Of a stretch of DNA of 64,000 nt, positions 51,290 to 61,671 are shown piece by piece. The translations under genes and the position numbers were made by a program. A model generated the notes under the pieces. It made no database searches and had not been told where the DNA came from. It worked only from the letters and a program-made list of their open reading frames with translations. The DNA comes from Agriterribacter humi (GTDB lineage: Bacteria; Bacteroidota; Bacteroidia; Chitinophagales; Chitinophagaceae). Every line of letters begins with the position of its first letter. The first letter of the stretch is position 1. The DNA is taken from the NCBI RefSeq assembly GCF_009192765.1, contig NZ_VOHQ01000004.1:62001-126000 (forward strand), read 5' to 3'.

Positions 51290-54200
51290 TTATTTTCTTT
51301 TTAATCCGCTGAGGTATTCTACAATATTTACCAATTGCTGCGTCCCCATTCCTTCTGCTAAACCCTGTGGCATTAAAGACTGATCATAAAGGGTTTTGGA
51401 AACGATATCCGATTTCTTGTATTTTTCAATGATACCGCCAATCATTTTAATACTGATCTCGTCTTCTGTTTGGCTGGCAATATATCCCGATACTGAAGCG
51501 CCGGTTTTCAATTTAAAGGCATATCCTTCAAAGCCAAAGCTGATGCCTGCGGAGGGTTCAAGAATAGAAGTGAATAAAGCGTCTTTCGATAGTTTTGAAC
51601 CAATTTCAGAAAGATCGGGTCCAAAAGCAATACCCTGATCTTTTACCTGGTGGCAGGAACCACAGTAAGTTGCGAAGGCAACTGCGCCAGAATCTGCATT
51701 GCCTTTCATTTCCATTAATTCCGGAATGGGAGGTAGCTTATTGGTTTGTAGTTTTATAGCCAGGTATTTGGCAGCCTCTTCCTTCAAATCCTTCCTGTGT
51801 GTTTTTGTAAAGATGTTTGTAACAACCGCTTCAAGGTCTTCGGGTAATTTTTTGTTTTTTACCAGTTGGAGCAGGCTGGCTTCGCCGGATCTGCCGGTAG
51901 CAAATGCACTTACCGCCTCCGTTCTTAATTGAACCGGATTGCTTTTATTGATAAGGAATTGCTGTAGTATATTTCTTGAAGCATCACTACCCGCTTTACC
52001 CAGCAGGTTTATCATTTGAGCAGCGGCCTCATTTTTTTGTTGCAATGTTTTAGCAATAAGCCCGCTGCCTCCCGATTCAAGCAGTAGCCGCAAAGCATCT
52101 GCTTTTGTCGCTTCATTGTTACCTTGTTTCACTAATTCCAGAAGCTCGGTCTTTTTATTTTTTAGTGCATACTTTCTTACCAGGTCCACATAAAGCTGTG
52201 TTCCTTCAGCACTGTTCAGTCCGTGCTGAATGGCCCTTTTTACCACTGCCGTTTGGGGAGTTTTGGCATCAAGCTGCAACAGCGTTAGTGCATCAATATT
52301 ATCCTGCTGCGGATGATGCCCTTCTAATAAGGATAACAATACCTTTTGTTTTTCTCCCCCTTTATAAAAATCAAAGGCACGGAAAAACTTCAATTGCTGA
52401 TTGGGGTTTGTGGTGGGATCGCTGATGATTTGCGCCAGTAAGGGTAATGCCGCAGCTGCTCTTGCCCGCCATACGATATCTTTTCCCGCGGGAGTGTTCC
52501 AGTTATTGTTTACCAATTGCAGCCAGGCATTAAAATAGTGATCCCATTGTCCTTCTGCAGCAATACCTAATGCTTCAAGATACCATCGGTCTTTGCCGTT
52601 ATATTGCTGCGCCAGTTGTGCCCAAACTGCGGAGGCTTCGGGTGAATTGTTGCGGTGAAGCGCCAGCACAGCTTCTCTTTTTACCTGTATGCTTTCATCT
52701 TTGAGCAATGATTTTACTATGGCAATAGTGTCTGCTTTTATTTGCAAAGCGGCTCTTAATGCGGTAATGCGGATATTGGGATCCTTATCTTTTAATGCCT
52801 CCTGAACATAAGACAAACCCTTAGCAGGAATTTTACTCAACAGCCATAAAGCGCGGGCCCGAAAACGTGGATTTTCCGAGGCGTATAATTTTTCCAGGGG
52901 CAATGCTGCTGCTTCACCCATGCCATTTAATTTTTGCCATGCTAAGTAACGGGTAGAGAGGTTGGGGCTTTGTAAAGCGCTTACCGCACCTTCAATGGTT
53001 GTAAGATCTAATGCAGGAATTTTGTAGCCCTTATGATCTTTTGGCGTAACCCTGAAGATCCTCCCTTTGGCAAAATCTTTTACCTGGTGACCACCTACGC
53101 CGGGGTCGTACCAGTCGGAAATAAACAAGGATCCATCGGGTGCAATACAAACATCGGAGGGGCGGAACCAGTTGTCGCCGGTTCCTTCTGCAATATTATT
53201 AATGCTGGCGGTATACCCGGCACCATCGGGTGCAACAGCATAGGAGCGCACTACATTGGGCCCGGCATCGCTGTGTATCAATTGGCCCCTGAATCTTTCG
53301 GGCAACAGGTTGCCTTCATACACCAGGATGCCTGTTGGCGAACCGGCACCGGTTTGTAACATATTGGGCACTACGCCGGGATCGTTTAAATGCCAGTGAC
53401 GGTAAGGAATGGAATCTTCGAGGTTCATACGTCTTTCCGGCCAGGAAGCCCCGGTTATTTCATCTGTAAATCCATAATTGCCATAGGGCATTACATAGTT
53501 AATGCGTACACCGCGATTGCCGTCATCATCGTTGTCCGATTGCCAAAGGGTTCCATAAGAATCTTCTGCTACCTCGTAGGGGTTGCGAAAATTATTACCC
53601 AATACTTCCACATTCCTACCATTTGTATCACACCTGAATACCATGCCCTGCCTCCAGGGGTGGCCGTTAGCTATAATTTCTTTTCCCGAAATATCTTTTA
53701 CAGGGTTGCCATGTTTATCTTTTAATCCTTTGCCTTCGTTTCCGAAATTAAAATACAGCTTGCCGTCCGGGCCAAAATTAAATGCATGTATGGCATGATC
53801 ATGTTCCTGGCCGCTGATACCGGTAAAAAGTGTATCTTTTTTATCGGACACGCCATCGTTATTTTCGTCGGTAAATAGATAAACACCCGGACTTCGCGAT
53901 ACGATCACCTTATTGCCCAGTACTGCAATGCCTAATGCGGAGTTGATATCTTCTCCCTGGTAAAAAACGGTTTGCTTATCAGCTTGTCCATCGCCATCGC
54001 TGTCTTCAAGTATTACGATCCTGTCTCCTTCTTTTTTATAAGGATTATCAGGATTGAGCGAGTAACGGTAATTGTAGCCTTCGCATACCCACACCCTGCC
54101 CATTTCGTCAATATCCATATTGGTGGGATTTACCAGCATGGGTTCATGGGCGAACAGGCTGATCTGCAGATCAGCCGCTCCTTTCAACCCCCTTAGCGCA

Positions 54201-54367
54201 TATTCGGGGAGGTGCTTTTGCGCATCGGAAAGCGGTTTCTCCTTACTGGTCTTTTGATCAGGCGCCCGGCAGCCCGAAAGAAGCAGGTTCATTAATAAGG
54301 TGGGGAGCAAAAAAAACAAAACTTTACGGAGTAAAAACTGGTATAAACGGGGAAATAAAAAATTCAT
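51290..54367 (-). CDS. PVC-type heme-binding CxxCH lipoprotein with sugar-dehydrogenase-like propeller and HEAT repeats
   Basis: This is a 1025-residue exported lipoprotein (LLMNLLLSGC lipobox). Residues about 60-470 form a beta-propeller of the glucose/sorbosone dehydrogenase-like, membrane-bound dehydrogenase type (MDIDEMGRVWVCEGYNYRYSLNPDN, DSDGDGQADKQTVFYQGEDINSALGIAVLG, SPTGILVYEGNLLPERFRGQLIHSDAG, DWYDPGVGG). Residues about 480-870 are HEAT-like helical repeats. The C-terminus is a c-type cytochrome domain with CGSCHQVKDQGIAFGPDLSEIG (CxxCH) and a final YLSGLKRK helix. It probably oxidises a sugar or a related alcohol and passes electrons to the heme. The precise substrate is unknown. 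Confidence 0.88.
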   Translation of the reverse strand: MNFLFPRLYQFLLRKVLFFLLPTLLMNLLLSGCRAPDQKTSKEKPLSDAQKHLPEYALRGLKGAADLQISLFAHEPMLVNPTNMDIDEMGRVWVCEGYNYRYSLNPDNPYKKEGDRIVILEDSDGDGQADKQTVFYQGEDINSALGIAVLGNKVIVSRSPGVYLFTDENNDGVSDKKDTLFTGISGQEHDHAIHAFNFGPDGKLYFNFGNEGKGLKDKHGNPVKDISGKEIIANGHPWRQGMVFRCDTNGRNVEVLGNNFRNPYEVAEDSYGTLWQSDNDDDGNRGVRINYVMPYGNYGFTDEITGASWPERRMNLEDSIPYRHWHLNDPGVVPNMLQTGAGSPTGILVYEGNLLPERFRGQLIHSDAGPNVVRSYAVAPDGAGYTASINNIAEGTGDNWFRPSDVCIAPDGSLFISDWYDPGVGGHQVKDFAKGRIFRVTPKDHKGYKIPALDLTTIEGAVSALQSPNLSTRYLAWQKLNGMGEAAALPLEKLYASENPRFRARALWLLSKIPAKGLSYVQEALKDKDPNIRITALRAALQIKADTIAIVKSLLKDESIQVKREAVLALHRNNSPEASAVWAQLAQQYNGKDRWYLEALGIAAEGQWDHYFNAWLQLVNNNWNTPAGKDIVWRARAAAALPLLAQIISDPTTNPNQQLKFFRAFDFYKGGEKQKVLLSLLEGHHPQQDNIDALTLLQLDAKTPQTAVVKRAIQHGLNSAEGTQLYVDLVRKYALKNKKTELLELVKQGNNEATKADALRLLLESGGSGLIAKTLQQKNEAAAQMINLLGKAGSDASRNILQQFLINKSNPVQLRTEAVSAFATGRSGEASLLQLVKNKKLPEDLEAVVTNIFTKTHRKDLKEEAAKYLAIKLQTNKLPPIPELMEMKGNADSGAVAFATYCGSCHQVKDQGIAFGPDLSEIGSKLSKDALFTSILEPSAGISFGFEGYAFKLKTGASVSGYIASQTEDEISIKMIGGIIEKYKKSDIVSKTLYDQSLMPQGLAEGMGTQQLVNIVEYLSGLKRK

Positions 54368-54483
54368 ACAAAACAGGGTTTTAAAAGCCGCAGGTGGTTT
54401 GAATCAATAAATATAAACATCTTTTGTGAGTTTGTATTTAGTGGAGTGCATGCGTTTTCAAAATGAGAAGCCGGATATTTGAT

Positions 54484-54529
54484 AGCACGATAAAAGGCGT
54501 CAGTTTGAACTGACACCTTTTGCCGTGCT
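54484..54529. terminator. Long near-palindromic hairpin downstream of the T9SS gene
   Basis: Arms AGCACG (54484-54489) and CGTGCT (54524-54529) enclose AAAAGG/CCTTTT and GTCAGT/ACTGAC arms around a TTGA loop, giving a 46-nt near-perfect palindrome. On the minus strand the T-rich arm follows the core stem, as in a terminator for the 54569 gene. Confidence 0.7.
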
Positions 54530-54568
54530 AATCTTTGTTTTAAAGAATTATGGATTCTTAATCTACAG

Positions 54569-56068
54569 CTATGGTATAATAATTTTACCCGTAGTAGTTC
54601 CAAAGTCGCTGCCCGATATGATAACCACATATATTCCTTTACCGGTATTTGCAGCGCCGGTAGAAACGCGAACGGCCTGGCCTGCTGTAATATTACCGGC
54701 GTTTTGTTTAGCTATGATGTTGCCACTTAAACCGGTAATGGTAATTACGGCATTGCGTATATTGCTGCCGGCTGTTACAAAAAAGGAATTACCGGTTACT
54801 ATTGTGGGGTAAATGTTTATTTTATTTGCTGAAGCTGCGGCTACACGAATACTGATTGTTGCCGAATAAGTGGTAATGCCGGTCATATCCGTCATTTTTA
54901 AACGATAGTAAGCGGTACCCCGGAAAGGAGCCTGATCGGTGAAACTATATTGTGTTGCAGAACTACTATTGGACTGCACCGTGCCAATAGCGGAAAATGA
55001 TGTTGCATCTATGCTCCTTTCTATTTCAAATGATTGGGGGTTACTGTTGGAAGATATATTCCAGTTCAATTGTACAGCATTCTCTTTTTCTTTTGCGGTG
55101 AATGATTGCAGGGTAATGGGCAGTAAGCTCAATGTTTGCATGGCGAAAGATATCCTGTTATCAACGGCGTTTTCATAGTATTCCAGTACCATATCATAGG
55201 TTCCGTTCAGTGAAGCACTATAGCTGGTTGTGGTATAAGAATGAAGCCCCCAGTTATTAATGATCCAGCTCGATCCTCCGTTCAAGCTTAACCTGTAGCC
55301 GTCATCGGCGCCAACGGTAAACATGTAGGTTCCCGGTGCGAAAGTTTTGCTTAACCTGTAGCGTACGCTAAAAGTTTCAGTTTGAATAGCACAACCACTG
55401 GTAGAATACGAAACATTAGCACCTCCAAAATTTTCATCGAATGAAGGATCAGAAACAGAGCCCATCTGCACCATGCCTGTATAAATGTCAAAATTAATAC
55501 CATCATACACATAGCCGTTCCAGGTATTTCCCGTACCCGAAATGCTGGTGTTTTCTGTTGCGCTGCAGGCGGCAGCCAATGAAAATGAGATCCTGTTTTC
55601 TCCCCCATTTTCATAATATTCCAATACCATATTATAGGTACCATTCAGTGTTGCTGTATAAGTGGTGGCAGTATACGACTGGTCAGTCCAGCGGTTAATC
55701 ACCCATGTGGAACCGCCATCTAAGCTCAGCCTGTAACCATCATCTCCACCTACCGTAAAAATATAATTACCGCTGGTAAAGGTTTTAGACAACCTGTAAC
55801 GGACACTAAAGGTTTCTGTTTGTACAGTACAGCCGCCGATGATGGGATAGTTTACATTGCTTCCTCCAAAATTCTGGTCAAAGTTAGGACTGGCGGCTGA
55901 ACCTTCATTTACACGGCCTTGGAAAGACCCTAAGTTCGCGTTGTTATATACATAACCGATCCAGACATTATTAGTCCCATAAACATTTGTGCTGCCGGAG
56001 CTGCATTGACTCTTTGCAGTAAATATGTTTAAAAACAAAAGAAAGGTAAGGGGTAGAAATATTTTCAT
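54569..56068 (-). CDS. T9SS type A sorting-domain protein with two PA14-like repeats
   Basis: This 499-residue secreted protein starts at MKIFLPLTFLLFLNIFTAKSQ (ATG 56066-56068). Two repeats of about 145 residues follow (about 22-170 and 170-320). Each contains WIGYVY or WNGYVY, FDQNFGG or FDENFGG, TFSVRYRLSKTF, GDDGYRLSL or ADDGYRLSL and YNMVLEYYEN or YDMVLEYYEN, consistent with a PA14-type carbohydrate-binding fold. A fibronectin-III-like stretch (about 330-415) precedes a C-terminal T9SS sorting domain (NIYPTIVTGNSFFVTAGSN to GTTTGKIIIP). It would be secreted by the type IX system and fixed to the surface. The ligand is unknown. Confidence 0.88.
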   Translation of the reverse strand: MKIFLPLTFLLFLNIFTAKSQCSSGSTNVYGTNNVWIGYVYNNANLGSFQGRVNEGSAASPNFDQNFGGSNVNYPIIGGCTVQTETFSVRYRLSKTFTSGNYIFTVGGDDGYRLSLDGGSTWVINRWTDQSYTATTYTATLNGTYNMVLEYYENGGENRISFSLAAACSATENTSISGTGNTWNGYVYDGINFDIYTGMVQMGSVSDPSFDENFGGANVSYSTSGCAIQTETFSVRYRLSKTFAPGTYMFTVGADDGYRLSLNGGSSWIINNWGLHSYTTTSYSASLNGTYDMVLEYYENAVDNRISFAMQTLSLLPITLQSFTAKEKENAVQLNWNISSNSNPQSFEIERSIDATSFSAIGTVQSNSSSATQYSFTDQAPFRGTAYYRLKMTDMTGITTYSATISIRVAAASANKINIYPTIVTGNSFFVTAGSNIRNAVITITGLSGNIIAKQNAGNITAGQAVRVSTGAANTGKGIYVVIISGSDFGTTTGKIIIP

Positions 56069-56461
56069 ATCATTCAAGTTATTGCAGAAAGATAACGGCA
56101 CTCAAATAAGGGTTATTGCTTAGTCAAAAACAGTAATACACTTATTCAATTTGGGAAAACACATTTAGCGATAAACTTGATAATTTGGCATCATTTATAT
56201 AATATGCTTATTAACAGCATATTATAAATTATTAATATTAATAGACCTTGATAATAGTCAAGAAAATGACATTGTTTGGCGCGGGAATTCCGAGTGAAAA
56301 GCCGGAGGTAAAAAAATCCGCATTTCGGTGAGGTGTCAAAATGCTTCGATCAATAAAGTAGATGAAAATGTGAGAATCGGATCTGAGATGCTGTTATTGT
56401 TAATTCAGGCAAATGATGCCTGTATGTTATCGTGAAAAGTGAGAGTTCGCCCGGCTAAATG

Positions 56462-56498
56462 CCATTCGGACGGGTCCGCCTGCCCCCCGTCCGAATGG
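56462..56498. repeat. Perfect 13-bp inverted repeat in the ABC-F upstream spacer
   Basis: CCATTCGGACGGG (56462-56474) and CCCGTCCGAATGG (56486-56498) are exact reverse complements with an 11-nt loop. A partial third arm GGCATTTGGACGGGG follows at 56512-56526. It is GC-rich in an AT-rich spacer and has no T-run, so it is more repeat-like than terminator-like. Confidence 0.75.
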
Positions 56499-56633
56499 TG
56501 TCATCGGGGCGGGCATTTGGACGGGGATAAAGGTGAAAGAGGTGTTTCGTTTCTCACTTCTCATGTTTCGCCGGCATAGTAAAAAGCATGCGTCTTACAA
56601 ACTACAGTTCTTCTCCACATGCGCATTAAATCG

Positions 56634-56641
56634 TACCTTTG
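56634..56641 (+). promoter_or_regulatory. Putative -7 element of the ABC-F gene
   Basis: TACCTTTG matches TAnnTTTG, 44 bp upstream of the start codon. Confidence 0.4.
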
Positions 56642-56676
56642 CGGCTTGTTTTTCGCTAAAGGCGGAATTAAAATAA

Positions 56677-58335
<1,659 letters not shown>

Positions 58336-58339
58336 GGGG

Positions 58340-58500
58340 TATTTATAGTTTGGGGTTTGTGGTTTATTGTTGTTCGCTTCGGGTAGGAAGGATTTGAAAT
58401 TTAATATTTGAGATTACATTCCGCTTCGGATTTCCTGCTTCGAATTTGAGATTTATTTGTTCTTAGTGATTTGATTCTTGGTGCTTTTGTATTTCTTCGT
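58340..58500. repeat. TTATAGTTT repeat (copy 3) and T-rich dispersed repeat
   Basis: Directly after the ABC-F stop codon come TTTATAGTTTGGGGTTTG and TGGTTTATTG (copy 3 of the repeat at 34234). From about 58430 come CTTCGAATTTGAGATTTATT, GTGATTTGATTCTTGGTGC and TTTTGTATTTCTTCG, matching the T-rich repeat near 1475 and 8636. Confidence 0.55.
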
Positions 58501-58512
58501 ATTTAAAACCGG

Positions 58513-59286
58513 ATGGCGCGAAAAAAAAAGACAATTCCTGGCTGGAAGGCTTTGCTGGTAATGACAGGCATGATGCTGTTAACTGCTGCCGGGATATATG
58601 GTTATATGCGCTGGAAGGAATATCATGTGCATTTTGTGCGGTACACCGCCTTTGGCATTGATATCCCTGTAAATTATAATATTCATGGTATAGATGTTTC
58701 TCATCACCAGGATGTGATAGACTGGGAAGAAGTGAAGAAGATGAACGTTGAAGACATGCAGTTGAGCTTTACTTTTATTAAAGCCACTGAAGGATTGGTG
58801 AACGTAGATAAATTGTTTAAACGCAACTGGTATAAGGCAAGGGAAGAGGGAATGACAAGAGGCGCCTACCATTTTTTTCTGGCCACTAAAAGTGGTAAAA
58901 AACAGGCGGATAATTTTATAGCGCAGGTAACGCTGGAGCCGGGCGATCTGCCACCGGTGCTGGATGTAGAGCAGTTATACGGAGTAAAACCCAGGGATCT
59001 TCGCATAAGGGTTAAAGAATGGCTCACCACTATTGAAACCTACTATAAGGTAAAACCCATTATTTATACCAATGTTGATTTTTACAATCATTATTTGGGA
59101 AAAGACTTTGACGATTATCCTTTATGGGTGGCGCACTACCTGCAGCCGAATAAGCCCCGCATTGAAAGGAATTGGGTATTTTGGCAACACAGCGAAACAG
59201 GGAGGGTTAATGGCATAAGCAGTAAAGTAGATTTTAATGTATTTAACGGCGATTCAGCAGCCTTCAGTCAATTATTATTAGATTAA
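58513..59286 (+). CDS. GH25 lysozyme-type muramidase, membrane-anchored
   Basis: GH25 enzymes cut the beta-1,4 bond between MurNAc and GlcNAc in peptidoglycan. The 257-residue protein has a basic N-terminus and one transmembrane helix (WKALLVMTGMMLLTAAGIYGYM), then the catalytic (beta/alpha)5 barrel from about 58: HGIDVSHHQDVIDWEEVK with the first Asp, FTFIKATEG, YHFFLATKSGKKQADNF, LPPVLDVEQ with the D-x-E pair, PIIYTNVDFYNHYLG, LWVAHY and WQHSETGRVNGISSKVDFNVF. The protein is anchored on the periplasmic side and probably remodels the cell's own wall. It is 17 bp before a small membrane protein gene. Confidence 0.93.
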   Translation: MARKKKTIPGWKALLVMTGMMLLTAAGIYGYMRWKEYHVHFVRYTAFGIDIPVNYNIHGIDVSHHQDVIDWEEVKKMNVEDMQLSFTFIKATEGLVNVDKLFKRNWYKAREEGMTRGAYHFFLATKSGKKQADNFIAQVTLEPGDLPPVLDVEQLYGVKPRDLRIRVKEWLTTIETYYKVKPIIYTNVDFYNHYLGKDFDDYPLWVAHYLQPNKPRIERNWVFWQHSETGRVNGISSKVDFNVFNGDSAAFSQLLLD

Positions 59287-59303
59287 TAACCAAAGCATTT
59301 ACT

Positions 59304-59528
59304 ATGAGCAGTGATATTGAACCCGAGTTAAAACGACTCATAACTAAGATCCTGCGGGTGATAACAGCTATTATTATATGGTCTGTCATTACCATCTTCT
59401 TTGGCTTATACCTCGAATGGGCATTGGTCAGGGGAGGCTTTAATGCTTTTAATGGAATGTTCTATACATGGTTTGTAATTAGTTTCGGGGCACTCATCTA
59501 TTATTTCTACAGGATATGGAGTAAGTAA
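59304..59528 (+). CDS. Small two-helix membrane protein
   Basis: This 74-residue protein has a charged N-terminus (MSSDIEPELKRLITKILR) and two hydrophobic helices (VITAIIIWSVITIFFGLYLEWALV and MFYTWFVISFGALIYYFYRIW) joined by a short loop RGGFNAFNG. It is 17 bp downstream of the GH25 muramidase gene on the same strand and is probably co-transcribed, perhaps as a partner or scaffold. I do not recognise the family; a similar two-helix layout exists among DUF-type proteins of Bacteroidota. Confidence 0.7.
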   Translation: MSSDIEPELKRLITKILRVITAIIIWSVITIFFGLYLEWALVRGGFNAFNGMFYTWFVISFGALIYYFYRIWSK

Positions 59529-59595
59529 GAGAAAATGCTGTGCGGGTTTTAAGCTGCCGCTTCTATTTTTAAATATATAGCTGTTCAGGACAATT

Positions 59596-59642
59596 TATAT
59601 TTGGCGAAATCCTTATAAAAATCCCACATTCCGCCAAATATA
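59596..59642. repeat. 15-bp inverted repeat TATATTTGGCG-type
   Basis: TATATTTGGCGAAAT (59596-59610) and ATTCCGCCAAATATA (59628-59642) are reverse complements with one mismatch and a 17-bp spacer. They lie 63 bp beyond the stop codon of the broken ATPase gene. A third copy lies just before that gene's start. Confidence 0.75.
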
Positions 59643-59704
59643 GATATATCCCATTTCTATAAAGCTCCCCTTTATGCGGCAGAAAGTCTTGAGTGACCCA
59701 ATAA

Positions 59705-60991
59705 TCAGCCAAATAAATCCACTGCTCTTACCTGGCTTTGAATCAACTCTGTTGCATAACTGTTTTCCAGTATACCAAAGCAGGTAACCATGGTAATAAA
59801 AATACTTCTTTTGGATGGAGCAACCATTCTTACCATTGCTCTTTTATTTCTTAATTCCGCTGCATATTTTTTTGTTATGGTAAAAGGAGCGTCATAAAAT
59901 TTCATTTCGCACACGTTAATGATATTGTCTGCCCTGTCTATAAGCATATCTACCTGCACGCCTTTATTCTCGTTGCCAGCCTTTTGTATATAACTGCCAG
60001 CTTCAGTATATACGGCTGCAATACCCATCGCCATTTTCATTTGTTGTAAATGCATAAAGCAAATATTTTCAAACGCATAGCCACACCAGGTTTTCCACAC
60101 CGGCGTATGCTCAAGACTGATAAAACTGCCCTCCCCGCTTTTTCTTTTTCCTTCCATGAACTTCAGGTAAAACAGAGAATAGTTGTCTACCAGGCGATAC
60201 AGTATATCTTTCTTCTTTTTGTTGAATGGCGGCACAGATAATATGAAATCGGATTGTTCCAGTTCTGTAAGGATGCGCGTCAGGCTGCCGCCATCATTCA
60301 TTCCTGTTAGCTCAAGTATCCGGGATCGGGTAACTCCCATCCATTTGGTAGCGAGGGCACGGATAACTGCAATATGCGTATCCGGCTTATCATACAAGGA
60401 AGCGTACAATTTATCAAATTCCTCTTTTAGTAATCCGTTTGCCGAAAAACACATCTTATCAATCTGCTGCGCTACAATTTTGCCTTTTTTTATTTCTTTC
60501 AGGTAATGCGGAATGCCGCCTGTAATCATATACAATTGTATGATCTGTACCTGTTGAGGGTGATATGCGCTGTTTTTAAAAACTGTTCGGTTTCACTAAG
60601 GGTAAAGGGTTTTAAATGTATAAGCTTTGTAATCCTGTTGTGCAGGCTTCCTTTATGATGCACTACTTTATTAATCATCCAGCCCGCCGCGGAACCACAA
60701 ATCACCACCATAATGTTATTGCGGCTTGCCCAATCGTTCCAGAAGTAACCGAATGCTTCCGGGAACCCCGACCGGGCGGTGGCAATCCACGGCAGTTCAT
60801 CAAAAAAAACAACTTTTTTATTGCAAGCCAGTCATTTCAAAGCTGCATGCGCCTTCGAGTACATGCCTTATCATGTATGTTTTTCCAACCCGTCGGCGGC
60901 CAATTACGGCTACCATTTCCGGTTGTCCGGAATGTAAAGCTTCTTTTAACAGGTAGGTTTCTTCATTACGACCGATAAAACCAGTTACCAT
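59705..60991 (-). pseudogene. Broken AAA ATPase (DUF234-type) gene
   Basis: From ATG 60989-60991 the frame reads MVTGFIGRNEETYLLKEAL, then VIGRRRVGKTYMIRHVLE (a Walker A), and breaks at FEMTGLQ followed by TAA. Sequence resumes in another frame with KKVVFFDELPWIATARSGFP (Walker B), so the segment of about 60 residues normally between them is deleted. A second frameshift lies near 60540-60560, where FLKTAHITLNRY leaves the frame and QLYMITGGIPHYLKEIKKGK continues in the 276-residue downstream frame. That downstream part has the usual C-terminal region ending RAVDLFG, with VQVDMLIDRADNIINVCEMKFYD (a PD-(D/E)xK-like motif). Intact members are about 480 residues of unknown role. The gene is inactive as read. 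Confidence 0.85.
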
Positions 60992-60998
60992 ACATGTT

Positions 60999-61013
60999 TA
61001 TATTTGGCGGAAT
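60999..61013. repeat. Third copy of TATATTTGGCGGAAT upstream of the broken ATPase
   Basis: The 15-mer is identical to the reverse complement of the right arm at 59628-59642. It lies 8 bp before the start codon of the broken ATPase gene, so the motif brackets the gene on both sides. Confidence 0.75.
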
Positions 61014-61107
61014 CTCTGTAAAAATGGGTTTCCCCCTCACCAATAGCAAACAGCAATGAGGAAATAGCGGTATATAATGTATACCCACCTGATCACCGCA
61101 ATGTAGT

Positions 61108-61536
61108 TTAACTGCTGTGATCAGCAACAATTTTCCATTTTCCTTTAATTTTGCGAAACAGTAAAGTATAATGGCCTCCCACATCTCCTGTGCTTCGTTT
61201 AAGGAACCATTTGCCCACTACATAATAATATTCCGGCGAAAGTTTTTTTATATGGAGCACCTCAAACCGGAGCCTGCCCATTTTTGCAGTATCACTATAG
61301 CTTTTTTTATACCGGTTCAATGTATTCTGGTAGCCATATACAATGCCGCTGCTGCCAATAAACATCAGCGAATCGTTGTTCCAGTATCCTTTTACAAAAT
61401 GATCAAGGTCGCCCTTGTTCCAGTACAGGATTTGATCACCTAATATTTTTAGAATCGCTTTTTCATCTGCTGTTTGGGCGCAAATTTTTAATTGACATAT
61501 GCATGTTATCAGCAGCAGGGATAATAATTTTTGCAT
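61108..61536 (-). CDS. Exported DUF4440 / SnoaL-like (NTF2-fold) protein
   Basis: This 142-residue exported protein has a signal peptide (MQKLLSLLLITCICQLKICAQ, start ATG 61534-61536). The mature part is an NTF2-like cone: EKAILKILGDQILYWNKGDLDHFVKGYWNNDSLMFIGSSGIVYGYQNTLNRY, then a sheet ending HYTLLFRKIKGKWKIVADHSS. This fold hosts many enzyme and binding functions; the DUF4440 group has none proven. It is divergent from the Crp/Fnr gene across 135 bp. Confidence 0.85.
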   Translation of the reverse strand: MQKLLSLLLITCICQLKICAQTADEKAILKILGDQILYWNKGDLDHFVKGYWNNDSLMFIGSSGIVYGYQNTLNRYKKSYSDTAKMGRLRFEVLHIKKLSPEYYYVVGKWFLKRSTGDVGGHYTLLFRKIKGKWKIVADHSS

Positions 61537-61645
61537 AGCAGTGATATGAATAGTGTATGTTGTTTCAAAGATATAAAATACATAAGGCACATAATGGCTA
61601 TATAATAAAATCCATAGCTGTGTCTCCGGCCATAATAAAACCCGT

Positions 61646-61653
61646 TAGTTTTG
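61646..61653 (+). promoter_or_regulatory. Putative -7 element of the Crp/Fnr gene
   Basis: TAGTTTTG matches TAnnTTTG, 18 bp before the ATG at 61672. Confidence 0.4.
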
Positions 61654-61671
61654 TGCATATTGCTTAGTAAA

